A DNA stretch of 64,000 nucleotides from Desulfosporosinus sp. FKB (GTDB taxonomy: Bacteria > Bacillota > Desulfitobacteriia > Desulfitobacteriales > Desulfitobacteriaceae). The notes under the pieces are model-generated. The model was given only the letters and a program-made list of their open reading frames with translations. It searched no databases and was not told the DNA's origin. The stretch spans positions 270 to 64,269 of the forward strand of contig NZ_NADJ01000035.1 of the NCBI RefSeq assembly GCF_002196705.1. The letters run 5' to 3'. Of the stretch, positions 16,606 through 25,416 are shown piece after piece. Made by a program: the position numbers and the translations under genes. Each line of letters opens with the position of its first letter. Position 1 is the stretch's first letter.

Positions 16606-18129
16606 CTATATAGCAATAGAAGACGCTGCTGCAGGAGTTCTTTTAACTAAAGCATTAATATAGGCTTTGGCACTAGCTTCTATTACGTCTGTGGAAAATC
16701 CTTTGCCGACGACTGAATGCCCATCCTCGTAACGCAATTTGATAGTAGCCTCACCAAGCGCTTCGCTGCTTCGCGTAACTGATTTAACGTCATAGTATTC
16801 GAGTGTTGCTTTATTGCCTGTTATCCTGTCTATGGTATTAAAAAGAGCGTTAACAGGGCCATTGCCGCAGGCAGCATCAGTGGTTACTTTTCCTGCAAAC
16901 TCCAAAGTTACTGTAGCCGTTGCCATTCCGACACCTGAGGTCGCAATAGACATACTATGAAAAACAATGCTGTTCTCCTTGTCATCTGAATCACCCATTA
17001 AAACATAGAGATCTTGATCAAAAATTTCTTTTTTCTGATCCGCTAAAAGTAAGAACCTCTGATAAACATCATCTAATTGTGCCCCTTCCACTTTATAGCC
17101 TAGTTCCTCAAGCCGAAATTGCAAAGCATGTCTTCCAGACCGGGCTGTCAGATTAATATTATTCTTAGGAACCCCAATAGTTTCAGGTTGGATAATTTCA
17201 TAGGTTTCCCTGTCTTTCAAGACTCCATCTTGGTGAATACCTGAAGCATGATTAAAAGCATTTGCCCCAACTATTGCTTTATGGTCTGGAATCGTCACTC
17301 CGGTTATCCGAGAAACCAATCTGCTCGTCGCGGAAATTTCGCGGTGATTAATGCTGCTTTCTACACCGTATCCATCGCGCTGAGTAAAAATAGCCATTAT
17401 AACTTCTTCTAATGAGGTATTCCCGGCTCGTTCTCCAATTCCATTTATGGTTCCTTCAACTTGACGTGCACCTGCTTTGATTCCTGCCAGAGAATTAGCT
17501 GTAGCCATTCCTAAATCATTATGACAATGGACACTAACGATTGCTTGATCAATATTTTTAACATTTTGGATGACAAAACTTATGAGGTCGCCATATTCCC
17601 AAGGACTTGCATACCCCACAGTATCTGGCAGGTTGACCACAGTTGCTCCTGCAGAAATTACAGCTTCAATAACTTTGGCCAAAAATGCCGGTTCACCGCG
17701 AAAAGCATCTTCAGCATAAAATTCGACATCACTGACATATTTTTTGGCGTATTTAACCGCGGAAACCGCCTGCTCAATGACTCGATCAGGGGTTAGGTTT
17801 AACTTTTTGGCCATATGAACAGGAGAAACTCCGATTCCGGTATGAATTCTCGGATATTCCGCTTTGCGCAAGGCATCGGCGCAGATGTCAATATCCTGGG
17901 CTACCGCTCGAGTTAAACCACAGATTGTAACTCCTTTTATCTCTTGAGCCATTGTTTGAACAGATTCAAAGTCTCCCGGAGAAGAGGCCGGAAAACCGGC
18001 TTCAATAATATCAACACCAAGTTTTACTAACTGGTGCCCAATTTCAAGTTTTTCCTTTACATTAAGGGTTATTCCTAGAGATTGCTCTCCATCACGAAGC
18101 GTCGTATCAAAAACATATAATTTTTTCAT
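16606..18129 (-). CDS. leuA: 2-isopropylmalate synthase
   Basis: Condenses acetyl-CoA with 2-oxoisovalerate, the first committed step of leucine synthesis. The 507-residue protein has the LeuA1-type architecture: a HMGL-like TIM barrel starting MKKLYVFDTTLRDGEQ, the metal-site and GNTSLEE regions, and a C-terminal allosteric LeuA dimer domain (about 370-500) that gives leucine feedback. The ATG at 18129 is fixed by AAGGAGG upstream; the frame is open further upstream only because it reads through the T-box terminator. Expression is controlled by that Leu T-box. It stands alone, without leuBCD nearby. Confidence 0.93.
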   Translation of the reverse strand: MKKLYVFDTTLRDGEQSLGITLNVKEKLEIGHQLVKLGVDIIEAGFPASSPGDFESVQTMAQEIKGVTICGLTRAVAQDIDICADALRKAEYPRIHTGIGVSPVHMAKKLNLTPDRVIEQAVSAVKYAKKYVSDVEFYAEDAFRGEPAFLAKVIEAVISAGATVVNLPDTVGYASPWEYGDLISFVIQNVKNIDQAIVSVHCHNDLGMATANSLAGIKAGARQVEGTINGIGERAGNTSLEEVIMAIFTQRDGYGVESSINHREISATSRLVSRITGVTIPDHKAIVGANAFNHASGIHQDGVLKDRETYEIIQPETIGVPKNNINLTARSGRHALQFRLEELGYKVEGAQLDDVYQRFLLLADQKKEIFDQDLYVLMGDSDDKENSIVFHSMSIATSGVGMATATVTLEFAGKVTTDAACGNGPVNALFNTIDRITGNKATLEYYDVKSVTRSSEALGEATIKLRYEDGHSVVGKGFSTDVIEASAKAYINALVKRTPAAASSIAI

Positions 18130-18154
18130 TAACAAAGACCTCCTTAAAATAATC

Positions 18155-18445
18155 AAACCCTTCGTCTCTAATTGAGACGAAGGGTTAATTCGCGGTACCA
18201 CTCAAGTTGACAACATAAGTTGCCTTCTCTGCCAGATACGGGACCTTTTCGAGGTTTTTAACATGACTTCGATGATCCGATATCCTCTTCCTTGTAACGG
18301 TGGAAGATCCGTCCGAGCCTACTTTAACAATCAATTTCGGTCGGCTACTCGAGGAAGAGTTCTAATTCTATCCCAAAACTGCCTTGCACCATCCGGCAGC
18401 TCGCTGACATGGAAATCTGAATTGTAATAGTTCCTCTCATCGTCG
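18155..18445 (-). promoter_or_regulatory. T-box leader (Leu) upstream of leuA
   Basis: On the minus strand: Stem I base GAGGAACT...CTTCCTC, the conserved GTTACAAGGAAGAGG segment, the T-box core AGTGGTACCGCG (18191-18202) and a terminator AACCCTTCGTCTC/GAGACGAAGGGTT (18156-18186). The specifier aligns with CTC (plus-strand GAG at 18357-18359), a leucine codon, matching the downstream gene. A TTGACA/TATAAT pair lies upstream (18460-18491) with a wide 20-base spacing. Confidence 0.88.
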
Positions 18446-18603
18446 TTTTAGCATTTTTTATTATATTGACACTACTTCATATAAATGTCAAGACTTTTTT
18501 AGAATTCTACTCAAAAAAATCGTCTGATCTATAACAATTCTCTTTGCTTTAAGGCCAAGATTCCTTAATTTAAGCTTTTAAAATGTTTCCAATTCAAAGA
18601 GAA

Positions 18604-18640
18604 GTGAACTCATTCAGCAAGGTATGGGAACCACTAACCC
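18604..18640 (+). repeat. Internally deleted remnant of the repeat, copy R7
   Basis: GTGAACTCATTCAGC is fused directly to AAGGTATGGGAACCACT, so about 130 bases of the element are deleted; the 3' hairpin and tail are also gone. It is the smallest recognisable copy. Confidence 0.65.
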
Positions 18641-18653
18641 TTCTGCCAAAATA

Positions 18654-19340
18654 TCAGCCATTAAAGCGATATCCCGCACCCCATAAAGTTTCTATATATT
18701 CAGGATTAGACGGGTCTCTTTCTATCTTTTTTCTGATCTTCTGTATGTGAACAGAAACGGTGGCAGTATCTCCAAAGTATGTATCCCCCCAAATCGTAGC
18801 GAGGATATGTTCTTTACTGAAAACAATGTTGGGATTCGCGGCAAAAAAAACCAAAAGCTCATATTCTGTGGTCGTTAGCAAAACCTCTTTGCCATTAACA
18901 AAAACTTTATGGGAAGCCGTATTTATTTCCAATCCTCGATGGTTTATCACTTCAGGAGCAACTATTTTACCCTTGAGCCGTTCATATCTTGCTATATGCG
19001 ATTTAACCCTTGCCGCCAGTTCGGCAGGACTAAAAGGTTTCGTTAAATAATCATCGGCTCCAAACCCCAGCCCTCTGATTTTATCGATATCTTCATTTTT
19101 CGCAGATACAATAATTACCGGGATCTCATACTTTTCGCGTATTTCCTTGGTAATCTGGTAGCCATCTTTACTGGGCAGCATTAGATCAACGATAATTACA
19201 TCGTATCGCCCGGTTAGAGCATTTTTTAAGCCCTGAATGCCATCTTGAACGATTTCAGCGTCATAACCATTTAAGAGAAGATAATCTCGTTCAAGTTCCG
19301 CAATATTCAAATCATCTTCAATAATTAATATCCGTTTCAT
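18654..19340 (-). CDS. OmpR-family response regulator
   Basis: A 228-residue two-component response regulator: receiver domain (1-120, phosphoacceptor Asp52 in VIIVDLMLPSKDG) and an OmpR/PhoB winged-helix DNA-binding domain (about 130-226, ending YIETLWGAGYRF). It overlaps the downstream sensor-kinase gene by 4 bases (ATGA), so the two are translationally coupled with the regulator placed after the kinase in the operon. Confidence 0.9.
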   Translation of the reverse strand: MKRILIIEDDLNIAELERDYLLLNGYDAEIVQDGIQGLKNALTGRYDVIIVDLMLPSKDGYQITKEIREKYEIPVIIVSAKNEDIDKIRGLGFGADDYLTKPFSPAELAARVKSHIARYERLKGKIVAPEVINHRGLEINTASHKVFVNGKEVLLTTTEYELLVFFAANPNIVFSKEHILATIWGDTYFGDTATVSVHIQKIRKKIERDPSNPEYIETLWGAGYRFNG

Positions 19341-20545
19341 TCTTTGCCTCCTTCTTTCGTTTTCTTCATTATCGGAAATTCTAGCGAAAAACAGGTGCCT
19401 TTCTGTTCAATGCTGGAAACGGTAATCGAACCTCCATGAGCCTGGATAAGCTCCTTGGCAATGGCGAGGCCAAGCCCAGTACTCATTAAGTCTTTCGTAC
19501 GCTCGTTATCTATTCTGTAAAATCGATTAAAGATATAGGGAAGTTTATCTCCAGGAATTCCCGGTCCATTATCTTCAATGTCGATTGCAATAACGTTATC
19601 ATTTCTTTTCATAGTAATACCAATGGCTAAATCTTTTTTCGAACCATATTTAACGGCATTTCCGATGATGTTTTTAAAGGCCTGATTTATTCGTTTCCTA
19701 TCGAGATTAAGATCACAGTCATCTTCCATCTTGTTCTGATAGTAAAAATCGATGTTTCTTTCTTCTATCTCGAATTTAAATTCTTCCATTAGATCTTCCA
19801 TAAATGCCCGAATTGGAATAACTTCAAAGTTAAACTCTAATTTTTGCATATCCAATTTGGAAAACAAAAAGAGATCATCGATCAGCTTATCGATATAAAC
19901 GGTGTTTTGATATATCGTCCTAAGATATTTATCGACTTTCTCCGGTGAATTGCCAAAGCCATCCAATATTGCTTCGAGATATCCTTGGACAGAGGTAATA
20001 GGAGTCTTAAGGTCATGGGATATATTGGCGATTAAAGTCTTACGGTTCTCTTCATACTCCTGCTTCATTTTCTCACCGGCTTGCAGTTTGAGAGCCATGT
20101 CATTAAATGAATCCACTAATAACCCGATAAAACCTAGATCACAAGTCTTATCGCTCTCAACTTGAACATTATAATTTCCTTGAGCAATTTCTTCTACTCC
20201 GTTTTGCAGTTTACGAATAGGTCTAAAAATTCTCTGTTCTAATCTCCTAAGGAAAGAGAACTGTAAAATTTCCTTCACGACGATAAATACTGCAAAAAAA
20301 AGACTAATTGAACGTATTCCCAGCCATTTAAAAAGCAAATAGAGGATGATCAAGTTAAAGATGATACTCATAGGCCGAAAAAAGCGCAGAGACCTATGAT
20401 CTTGAATGAATTGCCGGTGTTTTTTCTGGAATTCCTGCTGCTGCAGCAGCCCTCCATGCTGCTTATAAAAATCCATATGACGTTGCTGAAATTCCTGATG
20501 CTTTTTTAGATGTACTATCTTATGCTTCTTAATAATTAACGACAT
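19337..20545 (-). CDS. Sensor histidine kinase with His/Gln-rich N-terminus
   Basis: Partner kinase of the OmpR regulator, 402 residues. The N-terminal ~55 residues are polar and rich in His, Gln and Lys, with a repeated pattern (QEFQQRHMDFYKQH, then QEFQKKHRQFIQDH). Two transmembrane segments follow (about 60-75 and 78-97), then HAMP, HisKA (phosphoacceptor in NISHDLKTP, about His177) and HATPase (NAVKYGSKK, DNGPGIP, GLGLAIAKEL). There is almost no extracellular loop between the helices, so sensing is probably intramembrane or by the His-rich tail (inference). The ATG at 20545 follows AGGAG; a GTG at 20569 is an alternative. Confidence 0.85.
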   Translation of the reverse strand: MSLIIKKHKIVHLKKHQEFQQRHMDFYKQHGGLLQQQEFQKKHRQFIQDHRSLRFFRPMSIIFNLIILYLLFKWLGIRSISLFFAVFIVVKEILQFSFLRRLEQRIFRPIRKLQNGVEEIAQGNYNVQVESDKTCDLGFIGLLVDSFNDMALKLQAGEKMKQEYEENRKTLIANISHDLKTPITSVQGYLEAILDGFGNSPEKVDKYLRTIYQNTVYIDKLIDDLFLFSKLDMQKLEFNFEVIPIRAFMEDLMEEFKFEIEERNIDFYYQNKMEDDCDLNLDRKRINQAFKNIIGNAVKYGSKKDLAIGITMKRNDNVIAIDIEDNGPGIPGDKLPYIFNRFYRIDNERTKDLMSTGLGLAIAKELIQAHGGSITVSSIEQKGTCFSLEFPIMKKTKEGGKE

Positions 20546-20635
20546 ACGTTTCAGTAGGCTCCTAAGCACTTAAATCACCGTTTTCTTCCGTTTTGTAACA
20601 GGATACCTCAGATTCGTGTCCATGATACTGAGAAT

Positions 20636-20672
20636 CAGGGCCCAAAACAATTCAATTGTTCTGTGCCCTGAA
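20636..20672 (-). terminator. Hairpin between the His-rich protein gene and the kinase gene
   Basis: CAGGGC/GCCCTG with an inner AACAATT/AATTGTT stem, 23 bases after the His-rich protein stop. No clear T-run follows, so partial read-through into the two-component genes is possible. Confidence 0.5.
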
Positions 20673-20694
20673 TGTTCGCAGCTTGATTGGAGTA

Positions 20695-21387
20695 TTAAGA
20701 CAGCAGCAATTCTGCTGTAAGCTGAAGATTATGCAGCTCATCCGTTTCTTGAATTTGCTTACCCTTGACGGTTAACAAAGTTCGTTCTATTTCTTTTGCA
20801 TTATTGATCCAGAGGTTAAATTGAAAGTCAGAGTCTTGAAGAGCAAAAAACTCGTTCATTAAAGCATGATGCTGATGATGCTCAGAGTGCCTGTGTTGAC
20901 TTATTCTTTCTTGAAAAACCTTTTTCATTTCTTCAGGAAGCTCTTTTAAGCTTAGAGAAAGCTTAAAAGATTGATCCTCGTTCTCTTCCACCTTAATCTG
21001 ATTAATAACATTAAGGATATAGGCTAACCTAGTTAACTTTCCACGAATTCCTATGCTTCTGAGGCCCTCCTGATCTTCAATACCACATCCGCCTTGATGA
21101 TAAAAATGGTGATGATGATGTTTCATAAAACCATGACGCATATGTCCATGACACTCCGGAATCGTGAACTCCGTTTGGCTTTCATGTTTGAACTTCTTGC
21201 CATTATAGTCCAGTTCCGAATTAATTTTTACTTTTGTCTCTCCGCTGGATAAGTTTTTTTCAAACTCATTCTTAAAATCGACTATTTTTGTTTGATCTTT
21301 TGTCCCTACCACTTTTAACGTCCCGTTTATAACCTCCTTATCTTTCATGGTATTAATTACATCGTACAAAAGTTTAAATCCGCTCAT
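20695..21387 (-). CDS. His-rich protein of unknown function
   Basis: A 230-residue protein I do not recognise. It has no signal peptide or membrane helix. Two histidine clusters stand out: HGHMRHGFMKHHHHHFYHQ with nearby Cys (about 100-125), and HRHSEHHQHH (about 185-195). These look like metal-binding segments (Ni, Zn, Cu or Co). The N- and C-terminal parts are charged beta/alpha-like sequence (INGTLKVVG, ELLLS). AGGAGG lies 8 bases before the ATG at 21387. It is directly upstream of the two-component genes on the same strand, so a link to metal or envelope homeostasis is inferred. Confidence 0.6.
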   Translation of the reverse strand: MSGFKLLYDVINTMKDKEVINGTLKVVGTKDQTKIVDFKNEFEKNLSSGETKVKINSELDYNGKKFKHESQTEFTIPECHGHMRHGFMKHHHHHFYHQGGCGIEDQEGLRSIGIRGKLTRLAYILNVINQIKVEENEDQSFKLSLSLKELPEEMKKVFQERISQHRHSEHHQHHALMNEFFALQDSDFQFNLWINNAKEIERTLLTVKGKQIQETDELHNLQLTAELLLS

Positions 21388-21699
21388 CAAAATGACCTCC
21401 TTGTTTCTTAACTACAGTGGTCATTATAATTGAAGGCTTTAAACTCCCCTTTAAGCAATTATAAAAATTCTATAAAAACCCCAGAAATTTTCTAAGAAGA
21501 AAATACACATCTAAAGCAATAAGAAACTATAATCGGTGATTTTCAACAAAACCAACTATATTCATCAAACAATCTGTCCATGCTATTGGGTTCCAATTCA
21601 AAAGAATGCAAAAAGAGGCTTTTGGGAACAACTATTTGGGAACTACTAGTAAGATAACTATTTTTAAGATTAATTAAAGGGATCGAGGCGTTTTTAACA

Positions 21700-22239
21700 G
21701 TGACAATCATGAACATGTTATTAAACACCGAAGCGTTAATCATCGTTTCCCAATTAGGGTCTAATAATTTATTCATTACAAAAGTCTATGAACAGGATCA
21801 CTTCTTTCATAATCCCAATCCTGCCCTGAATCAAAATCAAATTGCAGAGTATTTATCCTGCTCTAAGTGTTTTCCGCAACGAGTTAAAGAAATACGCGAG
21901 ATGTTTATAGGCTGGGCAAGAATTAACAGAGAAGAAACTATTAAACTTATAGGGATCCATAATCAAGATCCTAAAATTTTGTTCATACAGTTTTCCCACG
22001 GCCAGCGATATTTTGTTTATCGGCGCGATCTTGAAGTGTTTCGGGAGACGGTGCTTGAGGAATTATTCAGCAAAAAAGATCGATTCAGATTGCGCCCATT
22101 AAATCAGAAGGATCAAGAGTACCTAATTACTAACCTTAAATTTAATGACAAAGCTAAGAAAGCGATTAGCTTCTACCCCCAGAAACGACTGGGTTATTCT
22201 TTAGTAAGAAAATCAAGGAAACCCTTGTTTTGCTCTTAG
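21700..22239 (+). CDS. Hypothetical 179-residue protein
   Basis: I do not recognise this protein. It is soluble, rich in Phe/Lys/Arg in its second half (KKDRFRLRPL, RKSRKPLFCS), with two Cys at CSKC near residue 55. It begins GTG, with ATG codons at 21709 and 21715 as alternatives; a weak GAGG lies upstream. The 312 bases before it (21388-21699) carry only AT-rich sequence. Codon use looks like that of its neighbours. Confidence 0.5.
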   Translation: MTIMNMLLNTEALIIVSQLGSNNLFITKVYEQDHFFHNPNPALNQNQIAEYLSCSKCFPQRVKEIREMFIGWARINREETIKLIGIHNQDPKILFIQFSHGQRYFVYRRDLEVFRETVLEELFSKKDRFRLRPLNQKDQEYLITNLKFNDKAKKAISFYPQKRLGYSLVRKSRKPLFCS

Positions 22240-22309
22240 ATCTTACTGGCATGGCATAGTTTGCTTTTTGAATCTAGTGGATCTACTAGATTGACTGTAA
22301 GTTTATTAC

Positions 22310-22651
22310 TTACTGAATACGTTTAAGAACATCATTATCCCCCAGATAGCGAGGAATAACGTGAAGATGCATGTGAAAAACAGACTGACCGGCTACAGCT
22401 TCAATATTCACCATTATGTTATAACCATCAGGATGATACTCCCCATCCAGTTTCCCCTTCACCTGTTTTAACAGTTCCCCCATTGCTGCCATTTCCTCAG
22501 CACTGGCTTCAAAAATATTCCTCATATGACGCTTGGAAATAATTAAAGTATGTCCTTTGCTAACCGGATTTCTGTCGTAAATAACTCTAAAGTAATTGTT
22601 TTCCATAATTGTGGCTTCCGAAGGCAATCCACAGAATACACAATCCATCAT
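22310..22651 (-). CDS. HIT-family nucleotide hydrolase/transferase
   Basis: A 113-residue histidine-triad protein. The active site HMHLHVIPR near residues 92-100 is the HxHxHxx motif; Cys3 and Cys6 (MDCVFC) are a partial zinc site of the Hint branch. The usual activity is hydrolysis of AMP-linked substrates, but the physiological role is rarely known. GGGGGAGAG precedes the paired ATGs at 22648/22651. Confidence 0.85.
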   Translation of the reverse strand: MMDCVFCGLPSEATIMENNYFRVIYDRNPVSKGHTLIISKRHMRNIFEASAEEMAAMGELLKQVKGKLDGEYHPDGYNIMVNIEAVAGQSVFHMHLHVIPRYLGDNDVLKRIQ

Positions 22652-22762
22652 AACTCTCCCCCTTACCATCTATCTCTATTTTACATCTTCATTCTTTCAT
22701 AGAATTGCTGTCTGAATCCATTTAGCAATATTTTAGTATAAAATGCAGGCTTCGATAAGCTT

Positions 22763-23290
22763 CTATAAATGAACTCCATAAGTATTTGAATATACATTTT
22801 CATAATTAATATCTTCCTCTTTATAGGGAGATTTTGACTCTGCAGGGTATCCAAGAGCCATAATGATGGGCACCTTTAACTTTTCGGGAATTGCCAATAT
22901 CCCACGCACATAGTCTTCTGCCGCTTCAGTGTCCGTACGTTGTCGTTTCCTAAGTTGAATCCAACATGATCCTAAGCCTAAAGATTCCGCCGTTAAATGG
23001 AGAATAGTGGCAGCAATAGCAGCGTCTTCGACCCAGACATCGCTTCGTTCAGGATCAGCCAGTATCACCACGGCTAAAGCCGCGCCCTTTAAATGCCCGG
23101 CCCCTTTCTTAGCTGATGCTAATTGGGACAATAACTTCGGATCGTCGACCACCAAGAATTGACAAGGTTTAAAGCCCCGGGAGGAGGGGCTAAGTAAAGC
23201 CGCTTGTAACAGGATTTTAACAGTTTCCGAATCTATCTTTGTTTCTGTATATTTTCTAATACTGCGCCGCTTATATAATAGATCTAACAT
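22763..23290 (-). CDS. Nitroreductase-family flavoprotein
   Basis: A 175-residue FMN-dependent nitroreductase-like protein. RRSIRKYTETKID at the N-terminus, SPSSRGFKPCQF (FMN contact) and the C-terminal IIMALGYPAES are family signatures. The start at 23290 (MLDLLYKRRS) matches the family's conserved start and has AAGGGG upstream; the frame is open for 15 more codons. The native substrate is unknown. Confidence 0.82.
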   Translation of the reverse strand: MLDLLYKRRSIRKYTETKIDSETVKILLQAALLSPSSRGFKPCQFLVVDDPKLLSQLASAKKGAGHLKGAALAVVILADPERSDVWVEDAAIAATILHLTAESLGLGSCWIQLRKRQRTDTEAAEDYVRGILAIPEKLKVPIIMALGYPAESKSPYKEEDINYENVYSNTYGVHL

Positions 23291-23434
23291 CTTAATTACC
23301 CCTTTCTTATTTTCAAGCATTTGTAAAAATTTCATGACCCAATAATTAAGAATACCCTTATTAAGGGGAAAAAATCAATATTTAAAGGAAAAGAGACCTT
23401 CTCACCTTAACGGCGAAGAAGATCTCCATAACCT

Positions 23435-24571
23435 TTACTTGCCTCCTATCGGACAGAGGGATTCCAGTTGATCATCCCCAGTAAGTTTAGTCTTGATTTG
23501 GGATTGTACCGAAAACTCAAACACATAGGAATATATCCTTTTTACAAATTCGGGAGAAAGCTGCAATTCTTCTGCCAGAGGAACTAAGCGTTGGAGGATA
23601 TCTCTTTCACGGCCAACATCCTTAACTTTATCCAGTCGTTTTTGGTCACCAATCTTTCTGACGATCTGCATTCGTTTAGAAAGACGTTCCACAATCGTAT
23701 GATCGATGAGATCAATTTCAGAGCGCAAGGTTTCTAAAGTTTCCCTCGTTTCTCTACCAACAAAATTTCTTCCTACAGATTGAGCAACGAGCTCCAAGTC
23801 TTGAGCTAAGGTCATAAATTGCTCTGGGGTAAGAGACTGAGGTCCATCACTCATGGCCTCCTCCGGATTAGGATGCATTTCGATAAGCAAACCATCGGCA
23901 CCGCTTGCCACTGCCGCTTTGGACAAGGAGGCGATTAAATCACGTCTTCCTGCTGCATGGCTGGGATCGACGATTACGGGGAGATGGGACAGTTCTTTGG
24001 CAGCTCCAACAGCGCTTAAATCCAGAGTATTTCTTGTACTAGGTTCAAACGTTCGGATTCCGCGCTCACATAGGATGACTTGAGAATTACCCGCCGCCAT
24101 GATATATTCGGCAGCCAACAGCCATTCTTCTATAGTCGCAGACAATCCGCGTTTAAGAATAATCGGCTTATTTACTTTGCCTGCTAATTTTAAGAGTTCG
24201 AAATTTTGCATGTTACGAGCGCCAATTTGCAACAAATCAACTTTATCGGCGACCATTTCCAAACTTCTGAGATCAATAACTTCGGTAACACATAAAAGGC
24301 CTTCTTCTCTTGCGGCCTGTACCAGATAGTTGACTCCTTCAAGCCCCAGCCCCTGAAAACTATAGGGAGATGTGCGCGGTTTGAATACGCCGCCACGCAA
24401 AATTTTTCCTCCCGAACGTCGGACTGAGGCAGCGGCTTTCCCCATTTGGATACTCGATTCTACAGCACAAGGACCGCCTATGAGAACAATTTCTTTGCCG
24501 CCTAGACAAACGTCACCAACCTTAATAACACTTTTCTTGGACTTATCACCAGCTAATTTTAAGTCTTTCAT
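23435..24571 (-). CDS. aroF: DAHP synthase fused to chorismate mutase
   Basis: Entry enzyme of aromatic amino acid synthesis. It has 378 residues: a type I-beta-like DAHP synthase domain (about 20-265; GGPCAVES, KPRTSPYSFQG, PSHAAGRRD) followed by a C-terminal AroQ-type chorismate mutase domain (about 285-365; TLRSEIDLIDHTIVERLSKRM). The mutase can act as both enzyme and allosteric sensor. In Bacillus the mutase is N-terminal; this order is the reverse. The ATG at 24571 is set by AAGGAGG upstream; the frame reads on through the T-box terminator. A Phe-type T-box controls it. Confidence 0.9.
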   Translation of the reverse strand: MKDLKLAGDKSKKSVIKVGDVCLGGKEIVLIGGPCAVESSIQMGKAAASVRRSGGKILRGGVFKPRTSPYSFQGLGLEGVNYLVQAAREEGLLCVTEVIDLRSLEMVADKVDLLQIGARNMQNFELLKLAGKVNKPIILKRGLSATIEEWLLAAEYIMAAGNSQVILCERGIRTFEPSTRNTLDLSAVGAAKELSHLPVIVDPSHAAGRRDLIASLSKAAVASGADGLLIEMHPNPEEAMSDGPQSLTPEQFMTLAQDLELVAQSVGRNFVGRETRETLETLRSEIDLIDHTIVERLSKRMQIVRKIGDQKRLDKVKDVGRERDILQRLVPLAEELQLSPEFVKRIYSYVFEFSVQSQIKTKLTGDDQLESLCPIGGK

Positions 24572-24594
24572 ATTAATTCCTCCTTGCAGTTTAA

Positions 24595-24738
24595 ATAAAA
24601 AAAGTCCACGGTTCATCCCACTAGGGACGAAAGCCGTGGACTTCCGCGTTACCACCCAATTTGACCAAAATGGTCCTCTCAAAAAGGTACTGTCTTCAAA
24701 CGCGACTTTGTTGAGTTCTGGGGGTTCAGCAAAATAAA
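24595..24738 (-). promoter_or_regulatory. Second, incomplete T-box module before aroF
   Basis: On the minus strand: Stem III-like GACC-ATTTT-GGTC, T-box core TTGGGTGGTAACGCG (24644-24658) and terminator AAGTCCACGG/CCGTGGACTT with a T-run (24595-24643). Only about 80 bases separate it from the first terminator, and I see no Stem I, AGTA-type or specifier element. It therefore looks like a duplicated antiterminator/terminator half. Confidence 0.75.
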
Positions 24739-25000
24739 AAGTTTCTCATCCCTGACGGGACGAGAAACATTATCTCGTGTTACCACCCAACTTTTGGCTA
24801 TAAAGCCACTCGACAAGGTACGGGAATGATATCCGATACCCTCTTCCAGTTAACGGGGAAGAACCGTCCTAGCCTACTTTTTTTGTTCAGCCGGAAGCTC
24901 AGGAGGGAACTTCAGCTATTATCACACATAGAAGAGCTTGCAGTCATGACCCTTCCTCCCTGAACGATAATATATAGCCTACTTTTCTCCGTCTTTGCTT
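24739..25000 (-). promoter_or_regulatory. T-box leader (Phe) upstream of aroF
   Basis: Complete T-box on the minus strand: Stem I base TCAGGGAGG...CCCTCCTGA, the conserved GTTAACTGGAAGAGG segment, Stem III GGCTTTATAGCC, T-box core TTGGGTGGTAACACG (24779-24790) and terminator GTTTCTC-TCCC/GGGA-GAGAAAC (24741-24768). The specifier aligns with TTC (plus-strand GAA at 24907-24909), a phenylalanine codon. The remaining bases to 25220 hold no gene. Confidence 0.82.
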
Positions 25001-25220
25001 TTAAGGATTTAATTAATAGTATTATAACAGAAGCGTGATGTTTGTCAACTGTGTATATTAGAAAATTATTCGTTATTGACCTTTGTATAGCATGATCCCT
25101 TAAAGGAAAAAATAAAGAAATCTTAAGTCTATTTTAAGGTTAATGTTGTAAATTTACAGTGTACCACCGCAAATCTCTTTATAAATACCATACTGCCGTT
25201 AGTGGAAAGGAGTTTTGAAT

Positions 25221-25412
25221 ATGCGTTTTTCAATAGGGTTATTGGATTCACTTTTTGGAGAGAAGATTATTCTCCAAGGACCTGATGAAAAAGGAAATAT
25301 CGTTAAATGCAAGGTTTCTAAAAAATGGCTTGAAAGAGCACAATTAGGGGACAGCTCGCTTTCGACGCAGGATTCACCGAACGATGACAATTGTTCAGCG
25401 TCAATGATTTAA
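25221..25412 (+). CDS. Hypothetical 63-residue protein
   Basis: A small protein, MRFSIGLLDSLFGEKIILQG at the N-terminus, then a basic middle (KCKVSKKWLERAQ) and an acidic Ser-rich tail. I do not recognise a family. AAAGGAG stands 9 bases before the ATG, which favours a real gene. It is convergent with mutY, its stop 4 bases from the mutY stop. Confidence 0.55.
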   Translation: MRFSIGLLDSLFGEKIILQGPDEKGNIVKCKVSKKWLERAQLGDSSLSTQDSPNDDNCSASMI

Positions 25413-25416
25413 TTCC

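Noticed and set aside
21543-21776. Possible minus-strand 77-residue gene
   Set aside because: Overlaps the start of the plus-strand 179-residue gene and has no convincing ribosome site or protein-like composition.
24739-25000. Trp or Tyr specificity for the aroF T-box
   Set aside because: The codon that aligns with the specifier position of the leuA leader is TTC (Phe); I see no better-placed TGG or TAC. The alignment is by eye, so this is a preference, not proof.
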